NCBI GenBank assembly: GCA_016713335.1
Contig: JADJPH010000078.1
Location: 1 to 16,204 of the forward strand
Source of the DNA: Candidatus Fredericiella danica
GTDB lineage: Bacteria > Chloroflexota > Anaerolineae > Caldilineales > Caldilineaceae
DNA length: 16,204 nucleotides
Direction: 5' to 3'
The position numbers were made by a program, and so were the translations under genes. The notes below the pieces were generated by a model. That model did not search any database. It was not told the DNA's origin and was given only the letters and a program-made list of their open reading frames with translations. The stretch's first letter is position 1. The number at the start of each line of letters is the position of its first letter. Positions 1-7,412 of this stretch are shown piece after piece.

Positions 1-1
1 G

Positions 2-382
2 GTCGGCATTTCCGGTCACAGGGTGCCGACGAAGGTCTTTGCCGCATTGAGTGACGTCGCCAAAGCCATCATCGTGACGAGCGCCTCGTTCAAAGGACAG
101 GACCCGGCACGGGTGCGGGAAGAGATCGGCGGGATTGTGGGTGACATCCCGGTGCTGCTGACCTTTGAACCCCAACAGGCGTTGAGCACGGCGAAAACTT
201 TGCAGCGCCCCGGCGACGTGATCATCCTCACCGGCTCGACCTACATGATCGAACAGGCGCTCAACCCCGACCCCTACATGGCCTACCTCAGCGCCAACTT
301 TGGCTGGCGTATGGAGGAACCCCACGAGGCGACGGGGACGGTGCAGCTCAATTTGCCGAAGGCCGCACCACCACTGAGATAA
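2..382 (+). CDS. folC: Folylpolyglutamate synthase/dihydrofolate synthase, C-terminal part (5' truncated)
   Basis: This is the C-terminal end of a Mur-ligase-like FolC, which adds glutamate to dihydropteroate or folates in the cytoplasm. The frame is open from base 2, reading VGISGHRVPTKVFAAL, and the start lies outside the window. What is seen: a GIS segment where family members have a Gly-Ile-x-x-Asp-Lys-Asp loop, then an IIVTSASF beta strand. This is followed by a helix running into an Ala-rich stretch and the final PGDVIILTGSTYMIEQA strand-helix, typical of the FolC C-terminal domain (ATP-binding Mur ligase C-domain). The tail after residue 100 is unusual, about 25 residues beyond the domain and Pro/Ala rich. 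The usual DKD of the loop is not present here (GHR instead). The gene converges on the GH99-like gene with 16 bp between stops and no visible terminator. Identity rests on the C-terminal third only. Confidence 0.75.
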   Translation, partial: VGISGHRVPTKVFAALSDVAKAIIVTSASFKGQDPARVREEIGGIVGDIPVLLTFEPQQALSTAKTLQRPGDVIILTGSTYMIEQALNPDPYMAYLSANFGWRMEEPHEATGTVQLNLPKAAPPLR

Positions 383-398
383 GCCACGAGCTTGGAGC

Positions 399-2015
399 CT
401 ATGGTCGATGCAGGCTCGGCAAATACAAATTGAGGCAGGGCGCACTGGCCTTGGCGACCATGACGTGGTTGACGGCAAGATCGATGCCCGGCAGGGCGAT
501 GCGAAAATCGGCGCCACCATTCTGGCGGTCGCCAAAATAGGCATCGGGTAGTTCGAAGGTGGCCGCGCGCCATCCCCCGGAACCGGTCAAGGCGATCCGC
601 GCAGTAGACTTGTAGGCGCCGTCGAATGGCTGGTTGGGATCCGTTGAGTCGTACTCCAGTGCGAACTCCCCGCTTTCACCATCAAGATACTCCACCGTGA
701 TGGCAACCGTTCCCGGCGCCGCATGCTGGTACGCCTCTTGAACCCAGAAATAGAGATAACGCATGGGCGAGAAGCGATTGGCAATCGTCTTGCGGGCTTC
801 AAGCCCGCAAATCGTGGCCGGTTCCGTCAGCCCGTCAGGCATCTCCTGCTGGTAGAGCCCGTCTGAACGATTAGTCTCCGCCAATGTCACCTCAATCTGC
901 CGTGCACAGGTGAGCGCCGGCAGTGAACGCGCCACCGCCGTCCAGCGCGCCGTCGCCTTCAGATATTGATCCGCTCCTTGCTCATACCCAGGATAGGCGT
1001 AGCCCCAACCGTTGGTCATGCCGGAGGCAGCCGGTTCGATCTGCGAACCTTCATGCCACTCGTTGAAAGAGGTGATGGCGATCATCGGTGGGGTGCTTCC
1101 GGTTTCAAGGACACTCCGCCACTGGCGCTCATAAAGCGCGCCCCCTTCCCGTTGCCGGTATGTGGCATTCGGATAGCCCATGCGCCTGGCAGAGAAGCCA
1201 GGGATGACAGTTGGGATAAACCACGCGTCCGCCGGGAGTTGTCGCCCCCACTCCGGCGGCGCCGTATCGAGATTGGTGTAGTCATACGCACCGTCAAAGT
1301 GACCGTCCACCACCCACGCCGCATCGGTCTTCTGGACCATCACCAGACCACCTTCGGGCAACGCATGAATCTGGTCGAGACCGGGCTGCCAATAGGCTGC
1401 ATCGGCAGTTGGCCCCCGGTTATAGCGGAAACCGGGATTCCACAAGAAGAACAGCCCACTCGACTTCCCAGGCTCGTTGTAGCCGGACCCCTGGGTGCTG
1501 CGAAAGAAGGCGGGCGATGCCCCATATTGTGCATAGATGTACTGCACGTCACTCACGATGCTGTCGACGGAGCGACCACGATATGGTTCGATGTGAAATG
1601 CCACCTTGATCCCGGCATCCGCCGCCGCAGCCATCAATTCGGCGACAGTGCCATCCTCATAGGAATATGGCCCCCACCAGGAGACGATGATGACTTCAAC
1701 GCCCGCCTGCTGCAACCATTCCATATGTTGCTGCAGCACAGTCTTGTCATGCGAGCTGTAGGGTCCCAGCGCAGGATAAAAGTCGCTCGCGATGTCGGTG
1801 GGCGGCGAGAACCGGTAGTCCGCGTCCCAGTGAATCCACTTCGAGTCGGTAGCAGGGTTGCCGTACCAGGGGTAGTAGAACGCGGCGATAATTGGTTTCA
1901 CCGCTTGTCGTGCAGGCGGCGTGACAGGAACGGTTGGTGAATTCGCCGGCATTGTCGCCGCAACACCGGTTAGGAACAGGAGTAGGAAATTCAGAAACTG
2001 CTGGATCGAGGGCAT
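399..2015 (-). CDS. Secreted glycoside hydrolase family 99-like protein
   Basis: This is a 538-residue predicted exported glycosidase. Residues 1-21 form a hydrophobic signal-like segment (FLNFLLLFLTGVAA) without a strong positive N-region, followed by a Pro/Thr-rich linker to about residue 38. The (beta/alpha)8 domain at about 40-365 carries GH99 hallmarks: FYYPWYGNP near 46, VSWWGP near 111, HIEPYRGR at 141-148 and FNEWHEGSQIEPA at 317-329. In GH99 (endo-alpha-1,2-mannosidase/mannanase) the two Glu of NEWHE are the catalytic pair; here they would be E319 and E322. Residues about 375-525 form a second, beta-rich domain ending in FRIALPG, possibly carbohydrate binding. It is the last gene of the thioesterase-GNAT-GH99 operon, starting 13 bp after the GNAT stop. 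Only a weak AGG precedes the ATG. Substrate is unknown; alpha-mannoside is inferred from the family. Confidence 0.82.
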   Translation of the reverse strand: MPSIQQFLNFLLLFLTGVAATMPANSPTVPVTPPARQAVKPIIAAFYYPWYGNPATDSKWIHWDADYRFSPPTDIASDFYPALGPYSSHDKTVLQQHMEWLQQAGVEVIIVSWWGPYSYEDGTVAELMAAAADAGIKVAFHIEPYRGRSVDSIVSDVQYIYAQYGASPAFFRSTQGSGYNEPGKSSGLFFLWNPGFRYNRGPTADAAYWQPGLDQIHALPEGGLVMVQKTDAAWVVDGHFDGAYDYTNLDTAPPEWGRQLPADAWFIPTVIPGFSARRMGYPNATYRQREGGALYERQWRSVLETGSTPPMIAITSFNEWHEGSQIEPAASGMTNGWGYAYPGYEQGADQYLKATARWTAVARSLPALTCARQIEVTLAETNRSDGLYQQEMPDGLTEPATICGLEARKTIANRFSPMRYLYFWVQEAYQHAAPGTVAITVEYLDGESGEFALEYDSTDPNQPFDGAYKSTARIALTGSGGWRAATFELPDAYFGDRQNGGADFRIALPGIDLAVNHVMVAKASAPCLNLYLPSLHRP

Positions 2016-2028
2016 ATCGCTGCCTGAC

Positions 2029-2850
2029 TCAATTCGTCTGTTCCACCCAGACCACCCCGGCGGGATAGTCTGTCACCCATGTGAAGCCCGCTTTGCGCGC
2101 GGTGGCGCCGGAGGAAACGTTGTTCGCCCAACAGTGCCAGCCGGCGGTGTGTACGCCACGCGTCGCGGCTGTTTGTACAAAGGCCAGGGTCATGGCCGTC
2201 GCCAGCCCTCGGCGCTGATGCGGTTCCAAGGTTTCGATGCCCACTTCACACGCACCGCCATAGTTGTACTCGGAAAGACACCAGCCGGCGAGCGCCGCCT
2301 GATGGATCGTGCAGACACCAAAGCTGTTTGCCAGAAATTCATCAACTGAGTTGCGCTCAGAACACATCTCGTCGCGCAGTTGCTCCACGAATTCAAGACC
2401 TTCTGTCGCCAACAACATGGCATCCACCGGATGGTTTGAATACGTATCTGGCCAGGTCACGGGCGCAGGGTCGGTAGGCACGGTGCGCCGGTAGTACTGG
2501 CTTACGCCAAAGAAGTGACGCCGGGTTTCAAACGCGTGCGCTAGAGGGTCCAGCCAGCCGGCCTGCAAAGGATGAAGCTTGAGCACCGCCATGCCGGCTT
2601 CAAGCGCACGCGCAACCAGGTCTCCATCAAAGAAGGCGGCGAATGCGGCGATATTGTGGCCGGTCGGTGCACCGGCAAGATAGAGGCGATGGCGCACCCA
2701 TACCACGGCAATCTGCGGTGAATCTGCGGCATCGACGAAGATCTGCGCAGGGACCGCACCTGCCAGCGCCGCCTGAATGGCGAGATGATAGGGCGTGGCG
2801 GCAAATAATTCCCGGACAACATCCTGTCGATGACGCGCAAGCAACTGCAT
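2029..2850 (-). CDS. GNAT family N-acetyltransferase
   Basis: This is a 273-residue acetyltransferase of the GNAT fold, transferring an acetyl group from acetyl-CoA to an unknown amine. The C-terminal half (about 165-270) holds the catalytic fold. It contains the strand GWCLSEYNYGGACEVGIETL, the acetyl-CoA pyrophosphate loop QRRGLATAM at 212-220, a long helix, and the final NNVSSGATARKAGF segment typical of motif B. The N-terminal half (1-160) resembles the substrate-side domain seen in larger two-domain GNAT proteins (GNAT_acetyltran type). The open frame extends upstream to 3099 and would overlap the thioesterase gene. The ATG at 2848-2850 is chosen because it is preceded by CAGGAGTTC (2854-2862) at good spacing. 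It lies 41 bp downstream of the thioesterase stop, so it is probably cotranscribed. The substrate cannot be read from the sequence. Confidence 0.82.
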   Translation of the reverse strand: MQLLARHRQDVVRELFAATPYHLAIQAALAGAVPAQIFVDAADSPQIAVVWVRHRLYLAGAPTGHNIAAFAAFFDGDLVARALEAGMAVLKLHPLQAGWLDPLAHAFETRRHFFGVSQYYRRTVPTDPAPVTWPDTYSNHPVDAMLLATEGLEFVEQLRDEMCSERNSVDEFLANSFGVCTIHQAALAGWCLSEYNYGGACEVGIETLEPHQRRGLATAMTLAFVQTAATRGVHTAGWHCWANNVSSGATARKAGFTWVTDYPAGVVWVEQTN

Positions 2851-2891
2851 GACGGAACTCCTGTTCGCGTTTCCCAACTTGAGGATTGCGC

Positions 2892-3401
2892 CTAAAGGGT
2901 AGAAGAGGGCGCCTCTTGCTCCATATGGATCACGCGCCCTACCTGAGAGGGTATCGTTAGGCTCGAATGCTCTATGAACATGGCGCCCAGGCGAGAGCAT
3001 ACGTTGGCCGGAATGGGCGCACTTCGTCCGGCCAACCGATCGACGTGGAGCAGCATCCATTCGCAGGTGGCGGCCAGATAGTTCTCTGCGGTGTGACATA
3101 GCGCCATCAAGAGGTGGATGCGCTTCTCGTCGAAGCCCAGGAGCACCCCGGTCACATCATAGGGCGCACCCGCCTTCAACTCACGTAGATAGACAAGATG
3201 CGACTCTGCCGTGAAGATCGTGCAGCCAGTCTCACTGCGATAGCCGGCATCCAACCCAATCGCGTCCATCCAGGCATCTGTCGCCCGGCTGAACGGAACC
3301 AGGTAGAAGGCGTCGTTCATATGCTCGTTGTAGTCGATCCATTCGGGCGCGACGACCCCGGCATAGAGACTGAGCGGCAGACGAGTTCGATCCGGCATCA
3401 T
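2892..3401 (-). CDS. Hotdog-fold acyl-CoA thioesterase (4HBT_2-like)
   Basis: This is a 169-residue hotdog thioesterase, hydrolysing an acyl-CoA. The N-terminal motif PEWIDYNEHMNDAFYL (19-34) matches the DxxGHxNxxxY signature of 4HBT-type enzymes, with D23 in the catalytic Asp position and Glu replacing the usual Gly before His27. TAESHLVYLRELKAG and EWMLLHVDRLAGRSAP are the later strands. The pattern is closest to the thioesterases linked to carnitine/betainyl-CoA metabolism, but no such genes are nearby. The open frame begins at a TTG at 3428; ATG 3401 (or the adjacent ATG 3398) is preferred. The promoter at 3441-3469 predicts a transcript start near 3434, leaving almost no leader for the TTG, and GAGGG lies just before the ATGs. 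It is the first gene of a three-gene operon with GNAT and GH99. Confidence 0.8.
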   Translation of the reverse strand: MMPDRTRLPLSLYAGVVAPEWIDYNEHMNDAFYLVPFSRATDAWMDAIGLDAGYRSETGCTIFTAESHLVYLRELKAGAPYDVTGVLLGFDEKRIHLLMALCHTAENYLAATCEWMLLHVDRLAGRSAPIPANVCSRLGAMFIEHSSLTIPSQVGRVIHMEQEAPSSTL

Positions 3402-3440
3402 GCCCTCACGTGTAGAGGAGGCGTCCAAAGTGACAGCTCT

Positions 3441-3469
3441 AGTGTAGAATAGCCGATAGGACCTGTCAA
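3441..3469 (-). promoter_or_regulatory. Sigma70-type promoter of the thioesterase-GNAT-GH99 operon
   Basis: On the minus strand TTGACA (3469-3464, perfect -35) is separated by exactly 17 bases from TACACT (3446-3441, -10). The predicted transcript start near 3434 gives a leader of about 33 bases to ATG 3401. It lies in the 104-bp divergent gap between the thioesterase and era. No comparably good promoter was seen for era in the opposite direction. Confidence 0.7.
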
Positions 3470-3505
3470 AGCTTAAGGTTAAAGGGTTTTTAGCGACCGG
3501 AATAG

Positions 3506-4549
3506 ATGATGGAAACGGATTTGCTCACTTCAGAAGAGATGCCGGAGATTCCTGCAAACCATCGCAGCGGCTATGTCGCCGTGATTGGACGCCCCAACGT
3601 CGGCAAGTCAACGCTGCTCAACCGTCTGCTAGGGCAGAAGATCGCCATCACCAGCCCGAAACCGCAGACGACGCGCGACACCATGCTCGGCATCCTGACG
3701 ACCGACGACACGCAGATGCTCTTCCTGGACACGCCGGGCATCCACCGGCCGCTGCACAAACTGGGCGAGTACATGGTGCAGGTGGCGGCGGACACGGTCG
3801 AGGACGCCGATGTCGTGTTGTGGCTCGTGGATATCAACGTGCCGCCCACTGCTGAGGACAGTGCCATCGCCGAGCTGCTGCACCAGTTGACCACGCGCAA
3901 GCGGAAGCCGATCCGGCTGCCGCCGCTGATCCTGGGCTTTAATCAGGCCGATCGTTGGACTGGCGACGCCGCAGTAACTGCAACGCGTGAGCACGAATAC
4001 CGTGCGCTGCTCGGGTGGCTGCACGCAGCGCCCCAAGCGCGTGGCGGCGCCACGTTTGACGAGGCCGCCGCACCACCGGTAAGCACCGCAGTCTTCAGCG
4101 CGGTCAGCGGTGCAGGGATCGACACGCTGTTGGGTACCCTGCGTGAACTCCTGCCGCCGGGACCACGCTATTACGCGGAAGACGAGATCACGGACGCGCC
4201 CGTGCGCTATCTTGCCGGCGAAATCGTGCGCGAGAAGGCGCTGTTCCTGCTCCAGGATGAAGTTCCCCACAGCATCGCCGTCGAGGTGGACGAGTTCACC
4301 GAACGCGGCCCCAACATGACCTACATCTCAGCGGTCATCTATGTCGAGCGCGACAGCCAGAAGGGCATTGTCCTGGGCGCCAATGGGGCCATGATCAAAC
4401 GCATTGGCCAGGCCGCCCGCCCAGAGATCGAGAACCTCGTTGGCACGAAGGTCTACCTGGAACTGTGGGTGAAGGTGTGGGAGCGGTGGCGGAGGAGAGA
4501 GAACATGTTGAAGCAGTTGGGGTATGCCACAGAGAAGAAGAAAAGATGA
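3506..4549 (+). CDS. era: GTPase Era (ribosome assembly, 16S rRNA binding)
   Basis: This 347-residue Era GTPase binds the 3' end of 16S rRNA and acts in 30S maturation. Seen in order: G1 GRPNVGKS at 28-35, switch I/G2 PQTTRDT at 53-59, G3 DTPG at 75-78, G4 NQAD at 146-149, G5 SAVSG at 198-202. A C-terminal KH domain (about 225-335) has the RNA-binding loop GANG at 291-294 followed by MIKRIGQAAR. The protein is about 45 residues longer than the usual Era. The excess sits between the G3 helices and G5 (about 127-195), including an Ala/Gly/Pro-rich segment after G4. Two signature positions differ from consensus: Gln for Lys in NKxD, and GANG where GxxG is usually GKGG. Two adjacent ATG codons (3506, 3509) are possible starts, both with a weak ribosome site. 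Family identity is clear. Confidence 0.95.
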   Translation: MMETDLLTSEEMPEIPANHRSGYVAVIGRPNVGKSTLLNRLLGQKIAITSPKPQTTRDTMLGILTTDDTQMLFLDTPGIHRPLHKLGEYMVQVAADTVEDADVVLWLVDINVPPTAEDSAIAELLHQLTTRKRKPIRLPPLILGFNQADRWTGDAAVTATREHEYRALLGWLHAAPQARGGATFDEAAAPPVSTAVFSAVSGAGIDTLLGTLRELLPPGPRYYAEDEITDAPVRYLAGEIVREKALFLLQDEVPHSIAVEVDEFTERGPNMTYISAVIYVERDSQKGIVLGANGAMIKRIGQAARPEIENLVGTKVYLELWVKVWERWRRRENMLKQLGYATEKKKR

Positions 4550-4556
4550 GGAAGAA

Positions 4557-4581
4557 AATTGTCAATAGTCAATTGACAATT
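4557..4581. repeat. AT-rich perfect hairpin between convergent era and decarboxylase
   Basis: AATTGTCAAT (4557-4566) and ATTGACAATT (4572-4581) are perfect 10-bp complementary arms around the loop AGTCA. It starts 8 bp after the era stop and contains the TGA that ends the restored reading frame of the decarboxylase. It has no G/C-rich stem and no long T tract on the plus side, so it is at best a weak bidirectional terminator. The GTCAATTGAC-type core also looks like a dispersed intergenic element. Confidence 0.6.
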
Positions 4582-5973
4582 CCTTCTCCTTCTGCCCCTA
4601 CCATCGCCTCCCACGCGCGCTCCACATCCGCAGGGGTGGTGCGCCAGTTGCTGAACGCGGCGCGCATCGCCGGTCTGCCTGCGTAGGTCGTCGGCGTCAG
4701 AAACGCCTTGCCGCCGTCGCGCAAGCGGCGCAAGAACTTAGCCACGCACGGCGGACGCCGGCTCCCGCAATGTGAACGTCACGACATTCATACGCACCGG
4801 CGCCAGCAGTTCAAACCCGGTCGATGCCGCAATGCGTTCGCCGAGCAACGCTGCACAGGCACAGTTCGATTCCACAATCTGGCGGTAGCCGTCGGCGCCA
4901 TACGCCATGAGGGTGAACCAGGCCGGCAGGGCACGCAGACGCCTGGAAGTCTCAGGGGTAAGATGAAAAGCATCGGCACTGTTGGGGGTCCCCAAGTAGG
5001 CCGCACCGCTATTCTGAAACACTTTCAACTGTAGGTCGACGCACCGCGTGAATTGCATGGCGCTGTCATAAGGCACGTTGAGCCACTTGTGGGCGTCGAC
5101 GGTAATCGAATCGGCCTCTTCCCACCCGGCCAACAAATGTTGATAGCCTGGCGAGCAGGCGGCAAAACCACCAAACGCAGCGTCGACGTGTAGATAGAAA
5201 TCGTACTTGCGTTTGAGAACTGCAACGGCCGCGATGTCATCGAAATCCACGGTATTGACGACGCCCGCATTGGCAACCACGATGCAGGGTCGGCCGGCAA
5301 GCGCTACCAGCGCAGCTTCTAGCGCCTGGATGTCGACCGCCTCGCGGCCGGGCAATGTTGCGACGGGCGTGAGGTTGTCACGGCCAAGCCCAAGCATCGA
5401 AAGGCTCTTATAGATCGAAGAGTGTGGCGCCCCACTCAACACCACCAACTGCGGTAGACCAAAGATCCCGCTGCGAGCGATGTCGACGCCAAGCCGCTCC
5501 CCCCACCATTGGCGGCCGATGGCGAGGCCAACGAAGTTGCTCATGGTCGCACCCGAAACGAACCGGCCGGCGAACACTGCCGGCAGTCCAAAGAGCGTGC
5601 GCAACATCTCGATTGCTTCGGCCTCGATCTGGGCAGCCACCGCACTGGAGGTGTCACAGGCATTCTGGTCATAGGCGGCCGTCAACCAGTCGCCCATGAT
5701 GGCCGCGGGCGTGTTGCCGCCGGTGACAAAGCCAAAATAGCGCGGCCCCGCGCTCCCGGTGACGCCGGCGCTGAACGTCTGCCTGAATCGTTCGAAGGTC
5801 GCTTGCGCTCCCAATCCGTGCACTGGCAATTGGTGAGCAACGCTTGCCGTCCAATCGTTATTCGCAGGGCGCGTTTCCACACCCTCCAGAAATCGAACAG
5901 CTTCGGCGCACGCCAACTCAAGCACTTCCGCAACGTGCGCACTGTCCGATAAGAGCGGTGAGTGATTGCGCAT
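4569..5973 (-). CDS. PLP-dependent group II (aromatic amino acid-type) decarboxylase, frameshifted near the C-terminus
   Basis: This is a pyridoxal-phosphate decarboxylase of the PF00282 type (tyrosine/tryptophan/DOPA decarboxylase relatives). Counting from ATG 5973: FVTGGNTPAA near 82, FVSGATMSN near 138, APHSS with the PLP-stacking His at 184, HVDAAFGG with the PLP-nitrogen Asp at 264, and DAHKW with the Schiff-base Lys at 296. The first frame stops at TAA 4740. The expected C-terminus continues in the +1 frame from about 4739 (AKFLRRLRDGGKAFLTPTTY, then PAMRAAFSNWRTT) to TGA 4571-4569, giving about 467 residues. An upstream ATG at 6000 is possible, but ATG 5973 has GGAGGAG just before it. 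The exact substrate cannot be assigned. The break, near 4741-4765, may be a sequencing indel or a real mutation. Confidence 0.85.
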
Positions 5974-5976
5974 GGT

Positions 5977-5983
5977 CTCCTCC
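5977..5983 (-). promoter_or_regulatory. Ribosome binding site deciding the decarboxylase start
   Basis: GGAGGAG on the minus strand, with its GGAGG core 5 bases before ATG 5973. It favours this start over the ATG nine codons upstream at 6000, which has only AGGGG at longer spacing. Confidence 0.55.
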
Positions 5984-6084
5984 GACGCAGCCGTCTCCAT
6001 AGTTGAATTGCCCCTAACAAGGTCAATACCGGGAATCAGTGAAAAAACTGGCTGGGATCAACTGAGATCGACGCCACTGCCGTA

Positions 6085-6106
6085 AGGTTATCTCTCGTGG
6101 TAACCT
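6085..6106. promoter_or_regulatory. Inverted repeat upstream of the 6220 gene (possible operator)
   Basis: AGGTTA (6085-6090) and TAACCT (6101-6106) are perfect arms around a 10-base centre. The repeat lies 32 bp upstream of the -35 box of the plus-strand promoter, in the divergent gap between the decarboxylase and the 6220 gene. A second small inverted repeat, AAAGTA/TACTTT, follows at 6113-6129 and runs into seven T. Either could bind a regulator; nothing in the window identifies one. Confidence 0.3.
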
Positions 6107-6137
6107 GACAGCAAAGTAAAATCTACTTTTTTTGTCG

Positions 6138-6166
6138 TTAACAAATCGTCAGTCGTATGTTATACT
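6138..6166 (+). promoter_or_regulatory. Strong sigma70-type promoter for the 6220 gene
   Basis: TTAACA (6138-6143) and TATACT (6161-6166) are separated by 17 bases, and a TG (extended -10) lies one base before the -10 box. Each box differs from consensus at one position. The predicted transcript start is near 6173, about 47 bases before ATG 6220. Confidence 0.7.
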
Positions 6167-6219
6167 AAGGCGCCCCCAGACAATCGATTGCCCAGCCAAG
6201 GTTGTTGACGAAATTGCCT

Positions 6220-6642
6220 ATGTCTAACGATTCCAACGCCCAGCCAAAGGACATGCGCGACATCGTGCTTTCACTGAGCCTGCGCACGCGGATGGCGCCG
6301 GAAGCTCTCGCCGTCGTCCTGAATGAATTGCCCGAGCATCAGCTTGTCGCGTATCGGGCGCGTATGCTTGGCCACGTTTGGCCTGAGTTTCTCGCTACGC
6401 TCCATTTGGGTGACGAGTACGCCAGCAATCTCCCCGAAGTCTACCCCTATCTGGTGCGCGCGTACCTGGCGAGTTACTGCCATGTCACAGGGCTGCCACC
6501 CGCAGTCCTGGCCGACGCTGCAACTTCGTGGCGCCACGCTGAGGAGGCGGCGCAACCCGAGCTTGCGCCGGCCGCACCGCCTTCGATGCTGCAAGAGATT
6601 GCAGACCATTTCTCGCTCGTTGACACGCCGTTGGTTCGTTGA
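6220..6642 (+). CDS. Hypothetical protein with possible RodZ-like HTH_25 remnant
   Basis: I do not recognise this gene with certainty. From ATG 6220 it encodes 140 residues; TTG codons at 6202 and 6205 are in frame, but neither has a better ribosome site. The promoter at 6138-6166 and the fit of the reading frame support it as real. Residues about 49-92 (WPEFLATLHLGDEY, then VYPYLVRAYLASYCHVTGLP) align by eye with the later helices of the RodZ/HTH_25 domain. That pattern is roughly P-x-YL-x-AL-x-x-GD, then LP-x-x-VY-x-RxFLRxYAxxLGL. The N-terminal helices of that domain are not obvious. The C-terminal 40 residues are Ala/Pro rich with a final amphipathic helix. No membrane segment or signal peptide is seen. 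It stands alone and converges on the MBL-like gene with 6 bp between stops. Confidence 0.6.
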   Translation: MSNDSNAQPKDMRDIVLSLSLRTRMAPEALAVVLNELPEHQLVAYRARMLGHVWPEFLATLHLGDEYASNLPEVYPYLVRAYLASYCHVTGLPPAVLADAATSWRHAEEAAQPELAPAAPPSMLQEIADHFSLVDTPLVR

Positions 6643-6648
6643 GACCTA

Positions 6649-7412
6649 TCACGGTCGTGGGTCCCGCTTCTGCAGTGCCGCAACCAGGGTGACAAGGTTG
6701 TTTGTATTGCGCTTTTGGGCCAGTTCCGAGCGCCATGCCATTGGCAACAAGGACTCAGCAATTCGCTCGATTGTTTCGAGCGGCTCCTGGCGTTGCGCAA
6801 GGGCCGGTGCAATGCGCCTCAACCCATGCAGATACCCGACATCTTCCGCCAGCCGCGCCATGACTGCCTGCCGCTCGCGCAGCAGTGAGCCATACCGGGG
6901 GGCAAAAAGCTGAAAGTGTTGGGTCTTGAGCATCCGGGCAAGCAGCCGCAAGACGTCCATTTCCGCGCTGCCGTCGGATCCCATCACAAGGATTGGCGGC
7001 AACACGGCGCTGCCAAAGCCACCCCCAAGCAGCACCCCAAGCGCCGGCAAATAGACGATGGCCCCCCCAGGCTCGGCGTAGAGATCAAGAAAATGGTCGC
7101 CGACACGCACATGCGCCACCCCGCCCGCCAGGGTCTGCACTTGCGTCAGGCCAACATCAACTGGCGCGCCCGTAAACAGCACCGCGACATCCCCATCAAG
7201 CCGGAAGCGCTGGGTAACATCGCTGGGCGGATCGACGATCAGAAGTTGGGTTTGAATCAAGGAATCTGGCGACAGCCTGGCCCGCGGCCAAGCACAAAGA
7301 GCGTGTTCGCAGGCGGGTCGCCTTCACTGAACAGTTCCAAATCCTGGGCCAGTTGCAGGATGTGTGGCGCGTCCGGCGCCTGCGGATCAAGCAGTGGAAT
7401 CAGACTGGTCAT
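6649..7412 (-). CDS. Degenerate metallo-beta-lactamase-like protein, frameshifted
   Basis: Two overlapping frames read as one protein of about 254 residues. Frame one runs from ATG 7412 (MTSLIPLLDPQAPDA, then ANTLFVLGRGPG) to TGA 7259-7257. Frame two continues from about 7262 (LIQTQLLIVDPPSDV) to TGA 6649-6651, needing a -1 shift at ATTCCTTGATTC. The first strands (NTLFVLG, LLIVDPPSD) and the later part (LDLYAEPGG, YLPALGVLLGGGFGS, FQLFAPRYG) follow the order of a metallo-beta-lactamase fold. The HxHxDH metal motif is absent where expected, with the segment VAVLFTGAPVDVGL instead. About 60 helical residues extend the C-terminus. The start overlaps the end of the upstream small gene by 26 bp. 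It is the last gene of the gcvH-glcDEF operon. Alternatively these are two separate genes coupled through TTGA; fold assignment is tentative. Confidence 0.5.

Noticed and set aside
966..1940. A 324-codon plus-strand frame
   Set aside because: It is antisense to the GH99-like gene, whose motifs are clear; its translation is low complexity and Arg-rich.
2851..3099. N-terminal extension of the GNAT protein to 3099
   Set aside because: It would overlap the thioesterase gene by about 200 bp and the sequence is Arg/His-rich nonsense; a good ribosome site marks ATG 2850.
3629..4270. A 213-codon minus-strand frame opposite era
   Set aside because: Era is unambiguous; the reverse frame lacks motifs and is Arg/Gln rich.
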